Part shown: in pieces, positions 39,837-48,747 of the stretch
How the letters are laid out: every line of letters starts with the position of its first letter
Position numbering within the stretch: position 1 is the first letter of the stretch
Assembly (NCBI RefSeq): GCF_014203595.1
Contig: NZ_JACHJK010000014.1
Location: 210,234-274,233 of the forward strand
Reading direction: 5' to 3'
Length of the DNA stretch: 64,000 nucleotides
Origin: Streptomyces echinatus
GTDB taxonomy: Bacteria; Actinomycetota; Actinomycetes; Streptomycetales; Streptomycetaceae
Program-made: the position numbers and the translations under genes
Notes under the pieces: generated by a model
What the model was told of the DNA's origin: nothing
The model's input: only the letters and a program-made list of their open reading frames with translations
Databases searched by the model: none

Positions 39837-41891
39837 TCAGGCGAGTACGGCGCGGGAGTCCAGGGCGAGGACCCCCTGGGGCCGTACGAGGAGGGGGTTG
39901 ACCTCGATCTCGGCGATCTCGGGGTGCTCGGCGGCGAACGTGGTGATCGTCTCGACGGCGGCCGCGGCGGCGGCGACGTCGACGGCCGGTTTGCCGCGTA
40001 CGCCGTCCAGCAGGGCGGCGGTGCGCAGGCCGCGCAGCAGCGACTCGGCGCGGCCGGCGGGCACGGGTGCCAGGGAGAAGGCGACGTCGCGCAGCGCCTC
40101 GGCCAGGACTCCGCCGAGGCCGACCATGGCCACCGGTCCGAAGCGCGGGTCGCGGTTGACGCCGACGATCAGTTCGATGCCGCCGGACAGGTCCGCCATG
40201 GCCTCGACCGAGTAGGCGGGCGCGCCGAGCCGGGCGTGCATCTCCCGGAACGCGGCGAGGAGTTCGCCGGGGCCGGCCAGGTTCAGGGCGACACCGCCCG
40301 CGTCCGACTTGTGCAGCAGGTGCAGGGCCTTGAGCACGTAGGGTCCCGTGAACTCGGCCGCAGCGGCAAGGAGTTCGCTCTCGTCGTGGATCTCCCGGGC
40401 AGCGGGGAAGGCGAGTCCGGCCGCTTCGAGGGCCTTGCGGGTCTGAAGGTAGCCGGTCTCCCGGATCGGTGCGGCGGGCGCGGGCAGGGGGGTGACCCCG
40501 GTGTGCGCCGTCCCGGGTGCCGTGGCGAGGAGCGCGCGGGCGGCGTCCTCGGTGGCGGCGAAGACCGGGACGCCCGCCGCGGCGAGGGTGCGGCAGCTGG
40601 GCGACTCGGGATACATCGACTGCACCACGAGCGGCTTGGCGGTGGCCCGGTGCCGTGCCGCGATGAGCCGGGCGGCCTCCCGCTCGCCGTCCGCGAGCGC
40701 CGTACCACCACCGCCGATTCCGCCTTCGGCCGCCGCGTAGCCGCCGAAGTACCCGGTCATCAGGACGGCGTCGGTGTCCTCGGCCGCCAGCAGCGCGGCG
40801 ACGGTCGTCGCGTACGAGCCGGGGTCCTGCTCGCCCATGCCGGCCAGGTCGACCGGGTTGGCGACGGCGGACTGCTCCCACAGGGCCTCGCGCAGGTGCT
40901 GCCGGGTCGGCTCGGCGAGTTCGGGCACGGTCAGGCCGGCCGTCTCGACGGAGTCGGCCGCGATGACGCCGTGACCGCCGCCGTCCGTGAGGACCGCGAC
41001 CCTGCGGCCCGCCGCGCGTCGCGCGCCGTCCAACGCGGCGAGGACGACCGTGAGTTCGCGTGGTGTGGCGACGAGTTCCACGCCCGCGTCGCGGCAGGCC
41101 GCGCTCACGACGTCGGCGGAGGTGGTGAGCGCCCCGGTGTGCGACTGGGCGCTGCGCGCGGAGGCGTCGCCGCGCCCGGCGGTCAGGAGCACCACCGGCT
41201 TGCCCGCCTCGGCGGCAGCCTCGGCGAAGGCGCGCCCGTCGCCGAAGTCCTCCGCGTAGACGGCGATCGCCCGGGTGCCCTCATGCCGGGCGCAGTCGGC
41301 GAGCAGGTCGACGAGGGTGACGTCGGCCTGGTTGCCGAGCGAGACGAAGCGGGAGAAGCCGAGGCCGTGCGGGTGAAAGCGGAGCTGGAGTTCGAGGGCG
41401 AGGTTGCCGCTCTGGCTGAGCAGGGCGACTCCGCCGGGGGTGAAGGAGTCGGAGGCCAGGAAGAGATCGGTGGTGTTGTCGGCGATGCCGAGGCAGTTGG
41501 GGCCGACCATGACGGCTCCGGCGGCGCGCACGCGTTCGGCGACGGCCTGCTGGCGGGCCCGGCCGGCGGCGCCGGTCTCGGCGAAGCCGGCGGTGATGGC
41601 GACGATCGCCCGGGCCCCGCACCGCAGGGCCTCGTCGACGGCGTCCTCGAAGCCGGCGGCGGGCACCGAGACCACGGCGAGGTCGACCGGTTCGCCGAGC
41701 GCGGTCAGGCTGGGTGCCGCGGTGCGGCCGAGGACCGTGCCGGCGCGCCGGTTGACCAGGTGGACGGGGCGGCGCCCGTCCGCGCGAAGGGCCTGGGCGG
41801 CGATGGCGTGGCCGTACTTGGCGGGGTCGTCGCTGGCTCCGACGACCGCGACGGAAACCGGGTCGAAGAGGGCGGAAAGGTCGCGTCCCAT
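39837..41891 (-). CDS. NDP-forming acyl-CoA synthetase (acetate--CoA ligase family)
   Basis: 684 residues, alpha and beta domains fused. The N-terminal CoA-binding domain is LFDPVSVAVVGASDDPAKYG, followed by a succinyl-CoA-ligase-like domain with GPNCLGIADN and the LLSQSGNLALEL segment. The phospho-His loop is in AQSHTGALTTSAD, and the C-terminal ATP-grasp domain starts near residue 465 (GPYVLKALHLLHKSDAGGV). It would form a CoA thioester from a carboxylic acid with ATP, giving the substrate for the two acyl-CoA dehydrogenases. The start is 1 base past the ferredoxin stop, so they are tightly coupled. Confidence 0.93.
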   Translation of the reverse strand: MGRDLSALFDPVSVAVVGASDDPAKYGHAIAAQALRADGRRPVHLVNRRAGTVLGRTAAPSLTALGEPVDLAVVSVPAAGFEDAVDEALRCGARAIVAITAGFAETGAAGRARQQAVAERVRAAGAVMVGPNCLGIADNTTDLFLASDSFTPGGVALLSQSGNLALELQLRFHPHGLGFSRFVSLGNQADVTLVDLLADCARHEGTRAIAVYAEDFGDGRAFAEAAAEAGKPVVLLTAGRGDASARSAQSHTGALTTSADVVSAACRDAGVELVATPRELTVVLAALDGARRAAGRRVAVLTDGGGHGVIAADSVETAGLTVPELAEPTRQHLREALWEQSAVANPVDLAGMGEQDPGSYATTVAALLAAEDTDAVLMTGYFGGYAAAEGGIGGGGTALADGEREAARLIAARHRATAKPLVVQSMYPESPSCRTLAAAGVPVFAATEDAARALLATAPGTAHTGVTPLPAPAAPIRETGYLQTRKALEAAGLAFPAAREIHDESELLAAAAEFTGPYVLKALHLLHKSDAGGVALNLAGPGELLAAFREMHARLGAPAYSVEAMADLSGGIELIVGVNRDPRFGPVAMVGLGGVLAEALRDVAFSLAPVPAGRAESLLRGLRTAALLDGVRGKPAVDVAAAAAAVETITTFAAEHPEIAEIEVNPLLVRPQGVLALDSRAVLA

Positions 41892-41892
41892 C

Positions 41893-42084
41893 TCACTTCA
41901 CCAGCCGCAGCGCGGAGTTGGGGCAGACGGCGACGGCCGCCGCGGCGGCCTCCTCGCCGCCCTCGGGCACGGTGGTCTCGCGCAGCTGCGCGTAACCCCA
42001 CTCGTCGAGGTCGATCAGCTCGGGCGCGGGATCCTGGCACAGGCCGTAGCCCTGGCAGCGGGTGGCGTCCAGCAGCAGTTTCAT
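41893..42084 (-). CDS. Small [3Fe-4S]-type ferredoxin
   Basis: 63 residues, the size of the P450/oxygenase ferredoxins of actinobacteria. Cluster ligands are Cys10 and Cys16 (CQGYGLC, with Gly/Tyr in the place of the 4Fe-4S second Cys) and Cys54 in VCPNSALRL, giving a single 3Fe-4S cluster. Acidic overall (DPAPELIDLDEWG). It should accept electrons from an NADH-dependent reductase and pass them to an oxygenase or dehydrogenase; the neighbouring NuoF-like protein and the divergent Rieske oxygenase are natural partners. Confidence 0.92.
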   Translation of the reverse strand: MKLLLDATRCQGYGLCQDPAPELIDLDEWGYAQLRETTVPEGGEEAAAAAVAVCPNSALRLVK

Positions 42085-42349
42085 GACGCGGTCCTTTCGA
42101 TGCGGCGGCGGGGGCGGTGAGGGTGATGCCGACCAGGCGGAGGGCGGGGCAGAGGGCGGGCCGCGTACGGGGCGGGACGGGGCCGGGACGCGGTGAGGGG
42201 ATGCGGGAGGGGACGTTCGGGGTGGGGCCGGGCCCGGACTCGGGTGAGGCGGCAGGCGGGGGCGGGTCAGGGCGTGCGGAGCGTCACGGGCCGGGGCGTC
42301 GGCCCCTTCGCGGGCGGCGCACGAGACAGCGTTCAGTCCGGGACACCGG

Positions 42350-43636
42350 TCAGGGCACCGGTACGGTGAACCGGCGTCCGTCCTCGGGCGCCGGACCCGA
42401 GCAGGCGGTGCACACGGCGTGGCGGTGGCCGTCGACACGGTCGGGGAAGTGAGCGAGCAGAGTGCCGACGACCCGGGCGGCGGCGTCGAGCAGCCCGCAG
42501 GCCCCGCGCCCGGGCAGCCCACGCGACCAGCGGTGCAGCTGGCCGGAGGCGTCGGCGTCCGCCGTGCCGCGGGCGACGGCCGTGAGGGTGCCGGCCAGGG
42601 CCCTGGTGCCGGAGACACACACCCCGCACTGCCGGGCGCTCTGCGCGGCGAGGTAGGCGGCGGCCTCGGTGGCCACGGCGACGGGACAGTCCTCGGGGTG
42701 CAGGAAGTGCAGCGCCCCGCAGCCGAGGGCGCCGCCGGCCTCGGCCAGCCGGTCGTGGTCGAGGGGCAGGTCCGCCCAGCCGGCTCCGTGCAGGCCGCCG
42801 AACAGGCCGCCCAGCAGCACGGAGTCCGCCCTGCCGTGGCCGCACAGGTCGGCGAGAGCCTTCAGATGGGTACCGGCGGGCACCTCGGCCAGCGCCGCCC
42901 CGCCGGCCACCGGCCCGCCGGTGGCCGGTCCCTCGCGGCCCGTGCCGGACAGTGTCACCAGATGAGCCCCGGCGACGGCTTCCGCCGACTCGGGACGCGC
43001 GTGCATCAGCGCGATCCGGGCCAGCGTCTCGACGTTGGCGACGAGGGTGGGCGCGCCTTGGACACCGCTCTCGAAGGGGCGCGGCGGTTTCGCCGTGGGC
43101 AGCGCGGGGCCGCCGTCGATGCGCCGTACGACCGCGGTCTCCTCTCCCGCGACGTAGGTGTGTTCCGTCCGTACGACGTCGACGTGCAGGCCGGTGGGAC
43201 GCTCGGCGAGGGCCCGTCGCACGGCCCGCTCGGCGGGGGCGTCGGAGAGGTAGACGAAGCCGTGGCCGGCGCCGGTCACGGCCGCGGCCAGCCGCATCCC
43301 GTCCAGGACCACGTGCGGCCGGTGCCGCAGCAGCCAGCGGTCCTTCACGGAGCCCGGCTCGCCCTCCTCGCCGTTGGCGACGACGGCCGGCCGGCCCGGG
43401 GCGTCCCGTACGGCGGCCAGCTTGACCGCGGCAGGGAAGCCGGCCCCGCCCCGGCCGCGCAGACCCGCGGCGGAGATGCGGTCGAGCAGCCGGCCCGGCT
43501 CCGGCAGGGCGGCGTATCCGCCCGCGGCGAGGTACCGGGGCAGGTCCTCGCCCCCGCCGGACAGCCAGGCGCCGGACAGCAGCGGGTCGAGAAGGCCGGG
43601 CTGTCCTTCGGGGAGAAGGGAGAAGACGCCGGTCAT
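42350..43636 (-). CDS. NuoF-like NADH/FMN iron-sulfur oxidoreductase, stand-alone
   Basis: 428 residues related to the 51-kDa NuoF subunit of complex I, outside any nuo operon. The NADH glycine-rich loop GLRGRGGAGFPAAVK (59-73) and FMN site NGEEGEPGSVKDR (88-100) are intact. The N3-type cluster is unusual: Cys337 and Cys340 (CGVC) are present, the third Cys is replaced by Gly343, and the distal Cys is Cys380 (GACG). A further CTAC (Cys409, Cys412) lies in the tail and might substitute. Predicted to feed NADH electrons to the 3Fe-4S ferredoxin encoded next. The 265-base gap after it (42085-42349) is G-rich with no gene. Confidence 0.85.
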   Translation of the reverse strand: MTGVFSLLPEGQPGLLDPLLSGAWLSGGGEDLPRYLAAGGYAALPEPGRLLDRISAAGLRGRGGAGFPAAVKLAAVRDAPGRPAVVANGEEGEPGSVKDRWLLRHRPHVVLDGMRLAAAVTGAGHGFVYLSDAPAERAVRRALAERPTGLHVDVVRTEHTYVAGEETAVVRRIDGGPALPTAKPPRPFESGVQGAPTLVANVETLARIALMHARPESAEAVAGAHLVTLSGTGREGPATGGPVAGGAALAEVPAGTHLKALADLCGHGRADSVLLGGLFGGLHGAGWADLPLDHDRLAEAGGALGCGALHFLHPEDCPVAVATEAAAYLAAQSARQCGVCVSGTRALAGTLTAVARGTADADASGQLHRWSRGLPGRGACGLLDAAARVVGTLLAHFPDRVDGHRHAVCTACSGPAPEDGRRFTVPVP

Positions 43637-44130
43637 GCGGTGCTCCTGCGCTCGGAGGGGCCAGCGGGGTTGAAGGGGAGGGAGGGGGCGGGGCCGCCGC
43701 CTGAGGGGTCGCCGGGGGCGGGATCAGGGCCGGTGAGACCTGTGCGGTCCGCTGCCCTCAGGTGTGCCAGGGCGCGTTCCAGGTCCCGCCGCTGGACGGT
43801 GGTCCGGGCGTAGCCGGCCCCGGGCAGGCCGATCAGCATGCGGTGGTGGTCGAGGACCACCTCACCGGCCACCAGCGCCGGGCGCGGATCGCCGGCCGCC
43901 GGCCCCGCCGCGGCGGCCACGACCAGGTCGGTGATCTCGCCCAGGTAGCGCAGCCAGCCGCGCTGGGTACCGCGCAGCACCAGCCGCTCGACGCGACGCC
44001 GTTCGGCGGCGACGAGACCGGGCGGCGGGGGATCGTCCGTGGGGGCCCGCAGGGCGGCCACGGCCGCGGGCAGCTCCTGTTCGGGCTCGGGGGTGAGGCC
44101 GAGCCAGACCAGACTTCGGCGAGCGCTCAT
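43633..44130 (-). CDS. Hypothetical protein opening the leftward operon
   Basis: 165 residues from the ATG at 44128-44130 with GGAGGCACGC. Its stop overlaps the NuoF-like start (ATGA), so the two are translationally coupled and probably work together. The first 120 residues look globular (SLVWLGLTPEPEQELPAAV, RGTQRGWLRYLGEITDL, LVAGEVVLDHHRMLIGLPGAGY); the last 45 are Pro/Gly-rich and disordered. No transmembrane segment, no Cys. I do not recognise the family; a helper of the NADH-oxidising protein is the reasonable guess. Confidence 0.65.
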   Translation of the reverse strand: MSARRSLVWLGLTPEPEQELPAAVAALRAPTDDPPPPGLVAAERRRVERLVLRGTQRGWLRYLGEITDLVVAAAAGPAAGDPRPALVAGEVVLDHHRMLIGLPGAGYARTTVQRRDLERALAHLRAADRTGLTGPDPAPGDPSGGGPAPSLPFNPAGPSERRSTA

Positions 44131-44314
44131 GCGTGCCTCCGGGGGCGCACGTCCCGGTCGTCTTCCGGGAACGGGGTGGCGCGGCGACGGGGTGAGGGGG
44201 TGCTCCGGTGCTCGCGGGGAGGCGGGAGCGGGGCGGCGCACAGGGGCCGCGGCATCACGGGACGCGCCCGGGCAGCCCACTGCTGGAGCCGACGCGTCCG
44301 ACCTGTCAACGACA

Positions 44315-44334
44315 CTAACTAACTAATTAGTCAG
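44315..44334. promoter_or_regulatory. Operator 1 of the divergent promoter region (TetR-type)
   Basis: CTAACTAA-CTAA-TTAGTCAG: 8-base arms (7 of 8 pair) around a 4-base spacer, just upstream of the rightward -35. It has the same layout as operator 2, 57 bases away. The whole gap 44131-44481 is gene-free; the region 44300-44395 is strikingly AT-rich for this genome. Confidence 0.75.
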
Positions 44335-44338
44335 CCCA

Positions 44339-44352
44339 CAAGTCTTGACTTG
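44339..44352. promoter_or_regulatory. Central palindrome between the paired operators
   Basis: CAAGTC-TT-GACTTG is a perfect inverted repeat midway between the two TTAGTCAG operators and overlaps the rightward -35 hexamer. A second regulator could bind here. Confidence 0.5.
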
Positions 44353-44373
44353 CCCACGGGGTGGTCTCACTCT
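44345..44373 (+). promoter_or_regulatory. Rightward promoter of the Rieske/ABC/amine oxidase operon
   Basis: TTGACT (44345-44350), 17 bases, then CACTCT (44368-44373). Operator 2 covers the -10 and likely start site, and operator 1 lies 11 bases upstream of the -35, an arrangement suited to tight repression. Confidence 0.5.
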
Positions 44374-44391
44374 GACTAACCAATTAGTCAG
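44372..44391. promoter_or_regulatory. Operator 2 of the divergent promoter region (TetR-type)
   Basis: CTGACTAA-CCAA-TTAGTCAG, perfect 8-base arms around a 4-base spacer, overlapping the rightward -10. TTAGT/ACTAA half-sites are common among TetR regulators; the TetR gene at 35751, last in the leftward operon, is the local candidate. Confidence 0.78.
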
Positions 44392-44481
44392 CCGGGACGA
44401 GGCAACTCCTTCCCTGAGAGCCGCCGTCCCGCCCGCAGCCTCACCGCCCATCGCCGCCGCCGCGGCGCGGAGGAGGACTCC

Positions 44482-45657
44482 ATGCACCCCTCGACCACCC
44501 GGGCAGACACCCCGCCGGCCGCCCCGTCGCAGCCGCCTCCCGAGGACCCCGGGGAAGCGCTGCCCGCGCGCTACTACACCGATCCGGCCCTCGCCGAGGC
44601 CGAGACCGAACGCATCTTCGCGAAGTCCTGGCAGCTCGCCTGCCACGAATCCGATCTCCCCGCACCGGGCGCACGCCTGACCGCCACGGTCGCCGGGCGG
44701 GAGGTCCTGGTCGTCCGGACCGAGGACGGTGGCCTCGCCGCCCATCTCAACGTCTGCCGCCACCGCGGCACCCGCCTGGTCACCGAGCCCGAACCGTCGG
44801 GCAAGGCGATCCGCTGCCCGTACCACGGCTGGACCTACAAGCTGGACGGACGGCTCGTCGGCGCGCCCGAGGCCCGCCGGATCCCCTGCCTGGACAAGCC
44901 CCGGCTCGGACTGCACCCGGTCAACGTCGAGTCCTTCCTCGGCTTCGTCTTCGTCAACCTCGACCTGGAGGCGACCCCCCTCGCCGAGTCGTGCAAGGGA
45001 CTCGCGGAGGCCGTCGGCCGGTACGCCGGGGCGGACCTCGTCCCCGTCGGCAGGCACCGCATCCACGATCTGGCCGGCGGCGAGGAGCAGAAGGCCAACT
45101 GGAAGGTGATCGTCGACAACTATCTGGAGGGCTACCACGTCCCCGTGGCCCACCCGGCGCTGATGCGGCTGCTGGACTACCAGGCGTACACGGTGGACGT
45201 GCAGGAGAACTACGTCCTGTTCGAGTCGCCCCTGCGCGACAAACCGTCCTCGAACTGGACCGAGCGGCTCTACCAGCGCCTCGCCAGTCCGATGCCGGGG
45301 CTGGCCGAGGCCGACCGGCGGGTGTGGCGGTACGCCGTGATCTATCCGAACACGCTCATCGACTTCTACCCTGACCACGTGCTCGCGTGGACCGCCCTGC
45401 CCACCGCCCAGGACCGGGCGGCGATCCCCGGCGCCTTCTACACGAAGCACGGCGAGAGCGTCCGCACACGGCTGGCCCGCCGGCTCAACATCCACATCGG
45501 CTGGGTGACCAACGACGAGGACGCCGAGCTGGTGGAGCGCGTCCAGGCCGGTCTGACCACGCCCGGCTTCGAGCCGGGTCCGCTCTCCCGCCGCGAGGCC
45601 GCCGTCGGCTGGTTCGCCCACCGGGTCCGGGACGACCTGGACGGGCACGCCCGGTGA
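44482..45657 (+). CDS. Rieske non-heme iron oxygenase alpha subunit, quaternary-amine type
   Basis: 391 residues. The [2Fe-2S] Rieske motif is Cys92-x-His94 and Cys112-x2-His115 (CRHRG and CPYHGW, 17 apart). The mononuclear iron site reads DNYLEGYHVPVAH, with His219 and His224. Glu216 stands where most ring-hydroxylating oxygenases have the bridging Asp; Glu at this place is, to my knowledge, typical of enzymes acting on quaternary amines such as carnitine (CntA). It probably hydroxylates or N-dealkylates an amine using electrons from the ferredoxin/NuoF-like pair. No reductase lies in its own operon. First gene of the rightward operon. Confidence 0.9.
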   Translation: MHPSTTRADTPPAAPSQPPPEDPGEALPARYYTDPALAEAETERIFAKSWQLACHESDLPAPGARLTATVAGREVLVVRTEDGGLAAHLNVCRHRGTRLVTEPEPSGKAIRCPYHGWTYKLDGRLVGAPEARRIPCLDKPRLGLHPVNVESFLGFVFVNLDLEATPLAESCKGLAEAVGRYAGADLVPVGRHRIHDLAGGEEQKANWKVIVDNYLEGYHVPVAHPALMRLLDYQAYTVDVQENYVLFESPLRDKPSSNWTERLYQRLASPMPGLAEADRRVWRYAVIYPNTLIDFYPDHVLAWTALPTAQDRAAIPGAFYTKHGESVRTRLARRLNIHIGWVTNDEDAELVERVQAGLTTPGFEPGPLSRREAAVGWFAHRVRDDLDGHAR

Positions 45658-45834
45658 CGCCCGCCGGACCGCGCCGGCTGCGCGCCGTGTGCCCGCCGTC
45701 GGGCTTACCCCTCCCCCGCTGACCGCGTTCGCACTCTCCCCAGACCGGTCTTCGCCGCGGAGTCAGGGCCCGTGGCGAGCCGACCAGCCGGTCCGCCCTG
45801 GACCTGTGCCGTTCCTCGACGGAGAGGACGCTTC

Positions 45835-46962
45835 ATGTCCCCCGCCCCACCCACCCCACCGACCCGCCGCGCCCTTCTGCGCGCCGGCGCCTGCGGCCTG
45901 CTGGGCGCCGCGGCCGCCGGCTGCGGGTTCATGCCCGCGCGGAAACCCGACGCGCGGGCGCTCGCCCCCGTCCGCCCCCGCGTCGACGGCGACCTCGTCT
46001 ACTTCAACTGGGCCGACTACGTCGACCCGTCCGTCTTCAAGGGCTTCGAGAAGGAGTACGGCGTCGAGGTCGTCCAGTCGAACTTCGACTCGATGGAGGG
46101 CATGGTCGCCAAGCTCAACGCCGGCAACCGTTACGACATCGTCTTCCCGACCGCCAAATGGGCCCAGCGCCTGGTCCGCGGCGGCCGGCTGCGCCGGATC
46201 GACCACTCCTACCTCGCCAACAGCCAGGCCATATTCGGCCGTTACGGCTACTTCGCCGACCCCTGGTACGACCCGGGCTCCGCGCACACCGTCCCGTTCA
46301 CCGCGTACAAGACGGGCATCGGCTGGCGGCGGGACAGGATCGGTGAACTGACCGGCTCCTGGAAGGACCTGTGGAGCGACAAGGCCCGCGGGAAGGTCTT
46401 CCTGCTCGACGACCGGGACGAGGTCCTCGGCATGGGCGCCCTGGAACTCGGCCTCGACGTCAGCACCGGCGACACCCACGACCTCGACCGCATCACCTCA
46501 CTGCTGGGCACCCTGCGCCCGCGGCTGCGCGGCTTCTCCAGCGACAGTTACAACAACCTCCTCAACGGCAACGCGGTCATCACCCAGGCCTGGAGCGGCG
46601 ACATGGCCGCCATGCTCAACCAGGCCGACGACCCCTCCGTCTTCGGCTTCCAGGCACCGAAGGAGGGCACGCCGATCAACTCCGACTGCTACGCCATCCC
46701 CTGGAACGCCCCGCATCCCGGCACCGCGATGCTCTTCATCGACTACATGCTCCGGCCGGAGAACGTGAAGAAGAACATCGAGTACATCGGCTACCCGATG
46801 CCGGTGGCCGGCACCGAGAAGACCTACGCCGACCTCGTCCGGCCCTTCCCCGCATGCGTCGTCACCCAGGACGACCTCAAGGCGGACCTGTTCTTCCGCA
46901 ACGGCGGCCGCGCGGCGGAGGACGCCCGCGACACCGCCTGGACCCATGTGAAGGCGGGCTGA
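45835..46962 (+). CDS. PotD-like polyamine/quaternary amine ABC transporter substrate-binding lipoprotein
   Basis: 375 residues from the ATG at 45835 with GGAGAGGA. The N-terminus has RR and a hydrophobic stretch ending in GAAAAGCG, a lipobox with Cys near residue 25, probably exported by Tat or Sec and lipidated. The mature part is PotD-like: VYFNWADYVDPSVFKGFEKEYGVEVV (from about 48), FPTAKWAQRLVRGGRLRRID, and AWSGDMAAML. Binds a cationic amine outside the membrane for the importer encoded next. The following permease gene starts 3 bases after its stop. Confidence 0.93.
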   Translation: MSPAPPTPPTRRALLRAGACGLLGAAAAGCGFMPARKPDARALAPVRPRVDGDLVYFNWADYVDPSVFKGFEKEYGVEVVQSNFDSMEGMVAKLNAGNRYDIVFPTAKWAQRLVRGGRLRRIDHSYLANSQAIFGRYGYFADPWYDPGSAHTVPFTAYKTGIGWRRDRIGELTGSWKDLWSDKARGKVFLLDDRDEVLGMGALELGLDVSTGDTHDLDRITSLLGTLRPRLRGFSSDSYNNLLNGNAVITQAWSGDMAAMLNQADDPSVFGFQAPKEGTPINSDCYAIPWNAPHPGTAMLFIDYMLRPENVKKNIEYIGYPMPVAGTEKTYADLVRPFPACVVTQDDLKADLFFRNGGRAAEDARDTAWTHVKAG

Positions 46963-46965
46963 GCC

Positions 46966-47865
46966 ATGGCACTGCTCCGCCCCTCCTCCCGCTCGCGGCG
47001 CCGCAAGGCCGACAGCCGCGGCAACCGCATGTGGGTCTGGTTCATGCTGCCCGGCACCCTCTGGATGACCGGGTTCCTGATCGCCTCGCTGATCCTCGTC
47101 GCGGTCCTCGCCGTCGGCACCACCGACGAACTCGGCAACCCGCGCTTCGGCTTCGACCTCGCCGGCGTACGGGCCCTCGCCGACCCCGCCTACACCGAGG
47201 TCATGCTCCGCTCCCTCGGCTACGCCCTGCTGACCTGCCTGATCTGCCTGCTGATCGCCTACCCGGTGGCCTACACGATCGCCCTGTACGGCGGCCGCTA
47301 CAAGAACGCGCTGATCGCCGCGATCGTGGTGCCGTTCTTCGCCAACTACCTGGTCCGCATGTACGGCTGGTCGGTGGTCCTCTCCGACGACGGACCCGTG
47401 CTGCGCGCCCTGCGCGCGACCGGTCTGGCCGACGGCGACACGAAGATCCTCAACACCGGCGTCGGCGTGATCGCCGGACTCGTCTACGGCTTCGTGGTCT
47501 TCATGATCATCCCGCTGTACGCGGCCCTGGAACGGCTGGACGTCTCCCTCATCGAGGCCGGCCGCGACCTGTACGGCGGCCCGGTGCGGACCTTCCTCTT
47601 CGTCACCCTGCCCGCCACCCGGCAGGGCGCGGCCGCCGGGCTGGTCCTGGTGTTCCTGCCCGCGATGGGCGACTTCGTCAGCGCACAGCTCATGGGAGGA
47701 CCGGACCAGATCATGATCGGCAACCTCATCCAGGACAAGTTCTTCCAGGGCCAGAACTGGCCGCTCGGCTCGGCGCTCACCATGCTCCTGATGCTGGTGC
47801 TGCTGCTCGGGATGTTCGGCTACCTGCGGCGCACCCGCAAGGACGAGGCGGAGGCCCGCCGATGA
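46966..47865 (+). CDS. PotB-like ABC transporter permease
   Basis: 299 residues with six hydrophobic segments after a basic N-terminus (about 22-45, 80-100, 113-135, 160-185, 215-235, 262-285). The EAA loop that contacts the ATPase is SLIEAGRDLYGGPVRTFLFVTLPAT. Imports the amine together with PotC-like and PotA-like partners. Its TGA overlaps the ATG of the next permease gene. Confidence 0.93.
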   Translation: MALLRPSSRSRRRKADSRGNRMWVWFMLPGTLWMTGFLIASLILVAVLAVGTTDELGNPRFGFDLAGVRALADPAYTEVMLRSLGYALLTCLICLLIAYPVAYTIALYGGRYKNALIAAIVVPFFANYLVRMYGWSVVLSDDGPVLRALRATGLADGDTKILNTGVGVIAGLVYGFVVFMIIPLYAALERLDVSLIEAGRDLYGGPVRTFLFVTLPATRQGAAAGLVLVFLPAMGDFVSAQLMGGPDQIMIGNLIQDKFFQGQNWPLGSALTMLLMLVLLLGMFGYLRRTRKDEAEARR

Positions 47866-48743
47866 CCCTGGTGAAAACGTCTCCGGCGGCCGCCCCCGCC
47901 CGGACCGCCCCGAAGCCCCGCTCGCGGCGCGGCCGCGCCGAACGCAGGCCGCGCGTCCTCCTCGCCGTCACCGGCCTGTTCTTCGCGCTGCTCTACCTGC
48001 CCATCGCCGTCGTCGCCCTGTTCTCCTTCAACTCCCGGAAGTCCCTGACCGTCTTCGGCGGTTTCAGCCTGCGCTGGTACCGCGCCTTCGCCCACGACGA
48101 CGTGCTCCTGTCGTCGCTCGGCACCAGTCTGCGCATCTCCCTGGTGGCGATGGCCGGTTCGGTGGTCCTGGGCGTGGCCCTGGCGCTCGGCCTGGTGCGC
48201 TGCCGCACCCGGCTCGGCTCGCTCGCCGGTCTCGTCATGCTCGTGCCGCTGATCACGCCGGAGATCGTCACCGGTGTCGCGTCGATGCTGCTGTTCAAGG
48301 GGCTGGGCGTGGCCCTGTCCACGACCACGGTCATGCTCTCGGAGATCACCTTCTCCATCTCCTACGTCACCGTCGTCCTGCGTTCCCGGGTCGCGGCACT
48401 GAACCCCGAGGTGGAGGAGGCCGCGATGGACCTCGGCGCCACCCGCTGGCAGGCGGTCCGCCTGGTCACCCTGCCGGCCCTGCTGCCCGCCGTGCTCGCC
48501 AGCGCCGTACTGATCTTCGCGCTGGTCTTCGACGACTTCGTGCTCGCCTACTTCACCACCGGAGTGGACCCCCAGCCGCTGTCGGTGCGGATCTACTCCG
48601 CGATCCGTTTCGGGGTGCAGCCCACCATCAACGCCGTCGGCACGCTGATGCTCGCCGGCTCCGTCTGCCTGATCGCCCTGGCGCTGTTCATCCCGCGCCT
48701 CTTCGGCCGCCGCGGCGGCCTCGACATCCTCTCCGGAGAGTGA
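47862..48743 (+). CDS. PotC-like ABC transporter permease
   Basis: 293 residues. A 30-residue Arg/Ala-rich cytoplasmic start precedes six membrane segments. The EAA motif is EEAAMDLGATRWQAVRLVTLPAL. Forms the heterodimeric channel with the PotB-like protein. The overlap with the upstream stop and 4-base gap to the ATPase gene show one transcription unit. Confidence 0.93.
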   Translation: MTLVKTSPAAAPARTAPKPRSRRGRAERRPRVLLAVTGLFFALLYLPIAVVALFSFNSRKSLTVFGGFSLRWYRAFAHDDVLLSSLGTSLRISLVAMAGSVVLGVALALGLVRCRTRLGSLAGLVMLVPLITPEIVTGVASMLLFKGLGVALSTTTVMLSEITFSISYVTVVLRSRVAALNPEVEEAAMDLGATRWQAVRLVTLPALLPAVLASAVLIFALVFDDFVLAYFTTGVDPQPLSVRIYSAIRFGVQPTINAVGTLMLAGSVCLIALALFIPRLFGRRGGLDILSGE

Positions 48744-48747
48744 CCCC

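Noticed and set aside
39747..42086. A 779-codon plus-strand frame opposite the CoA ligase
   Set aside because: No recognisable domain; the minus strand carries a full-length NDP-forming acyl-CoA synthetase with all motifs.
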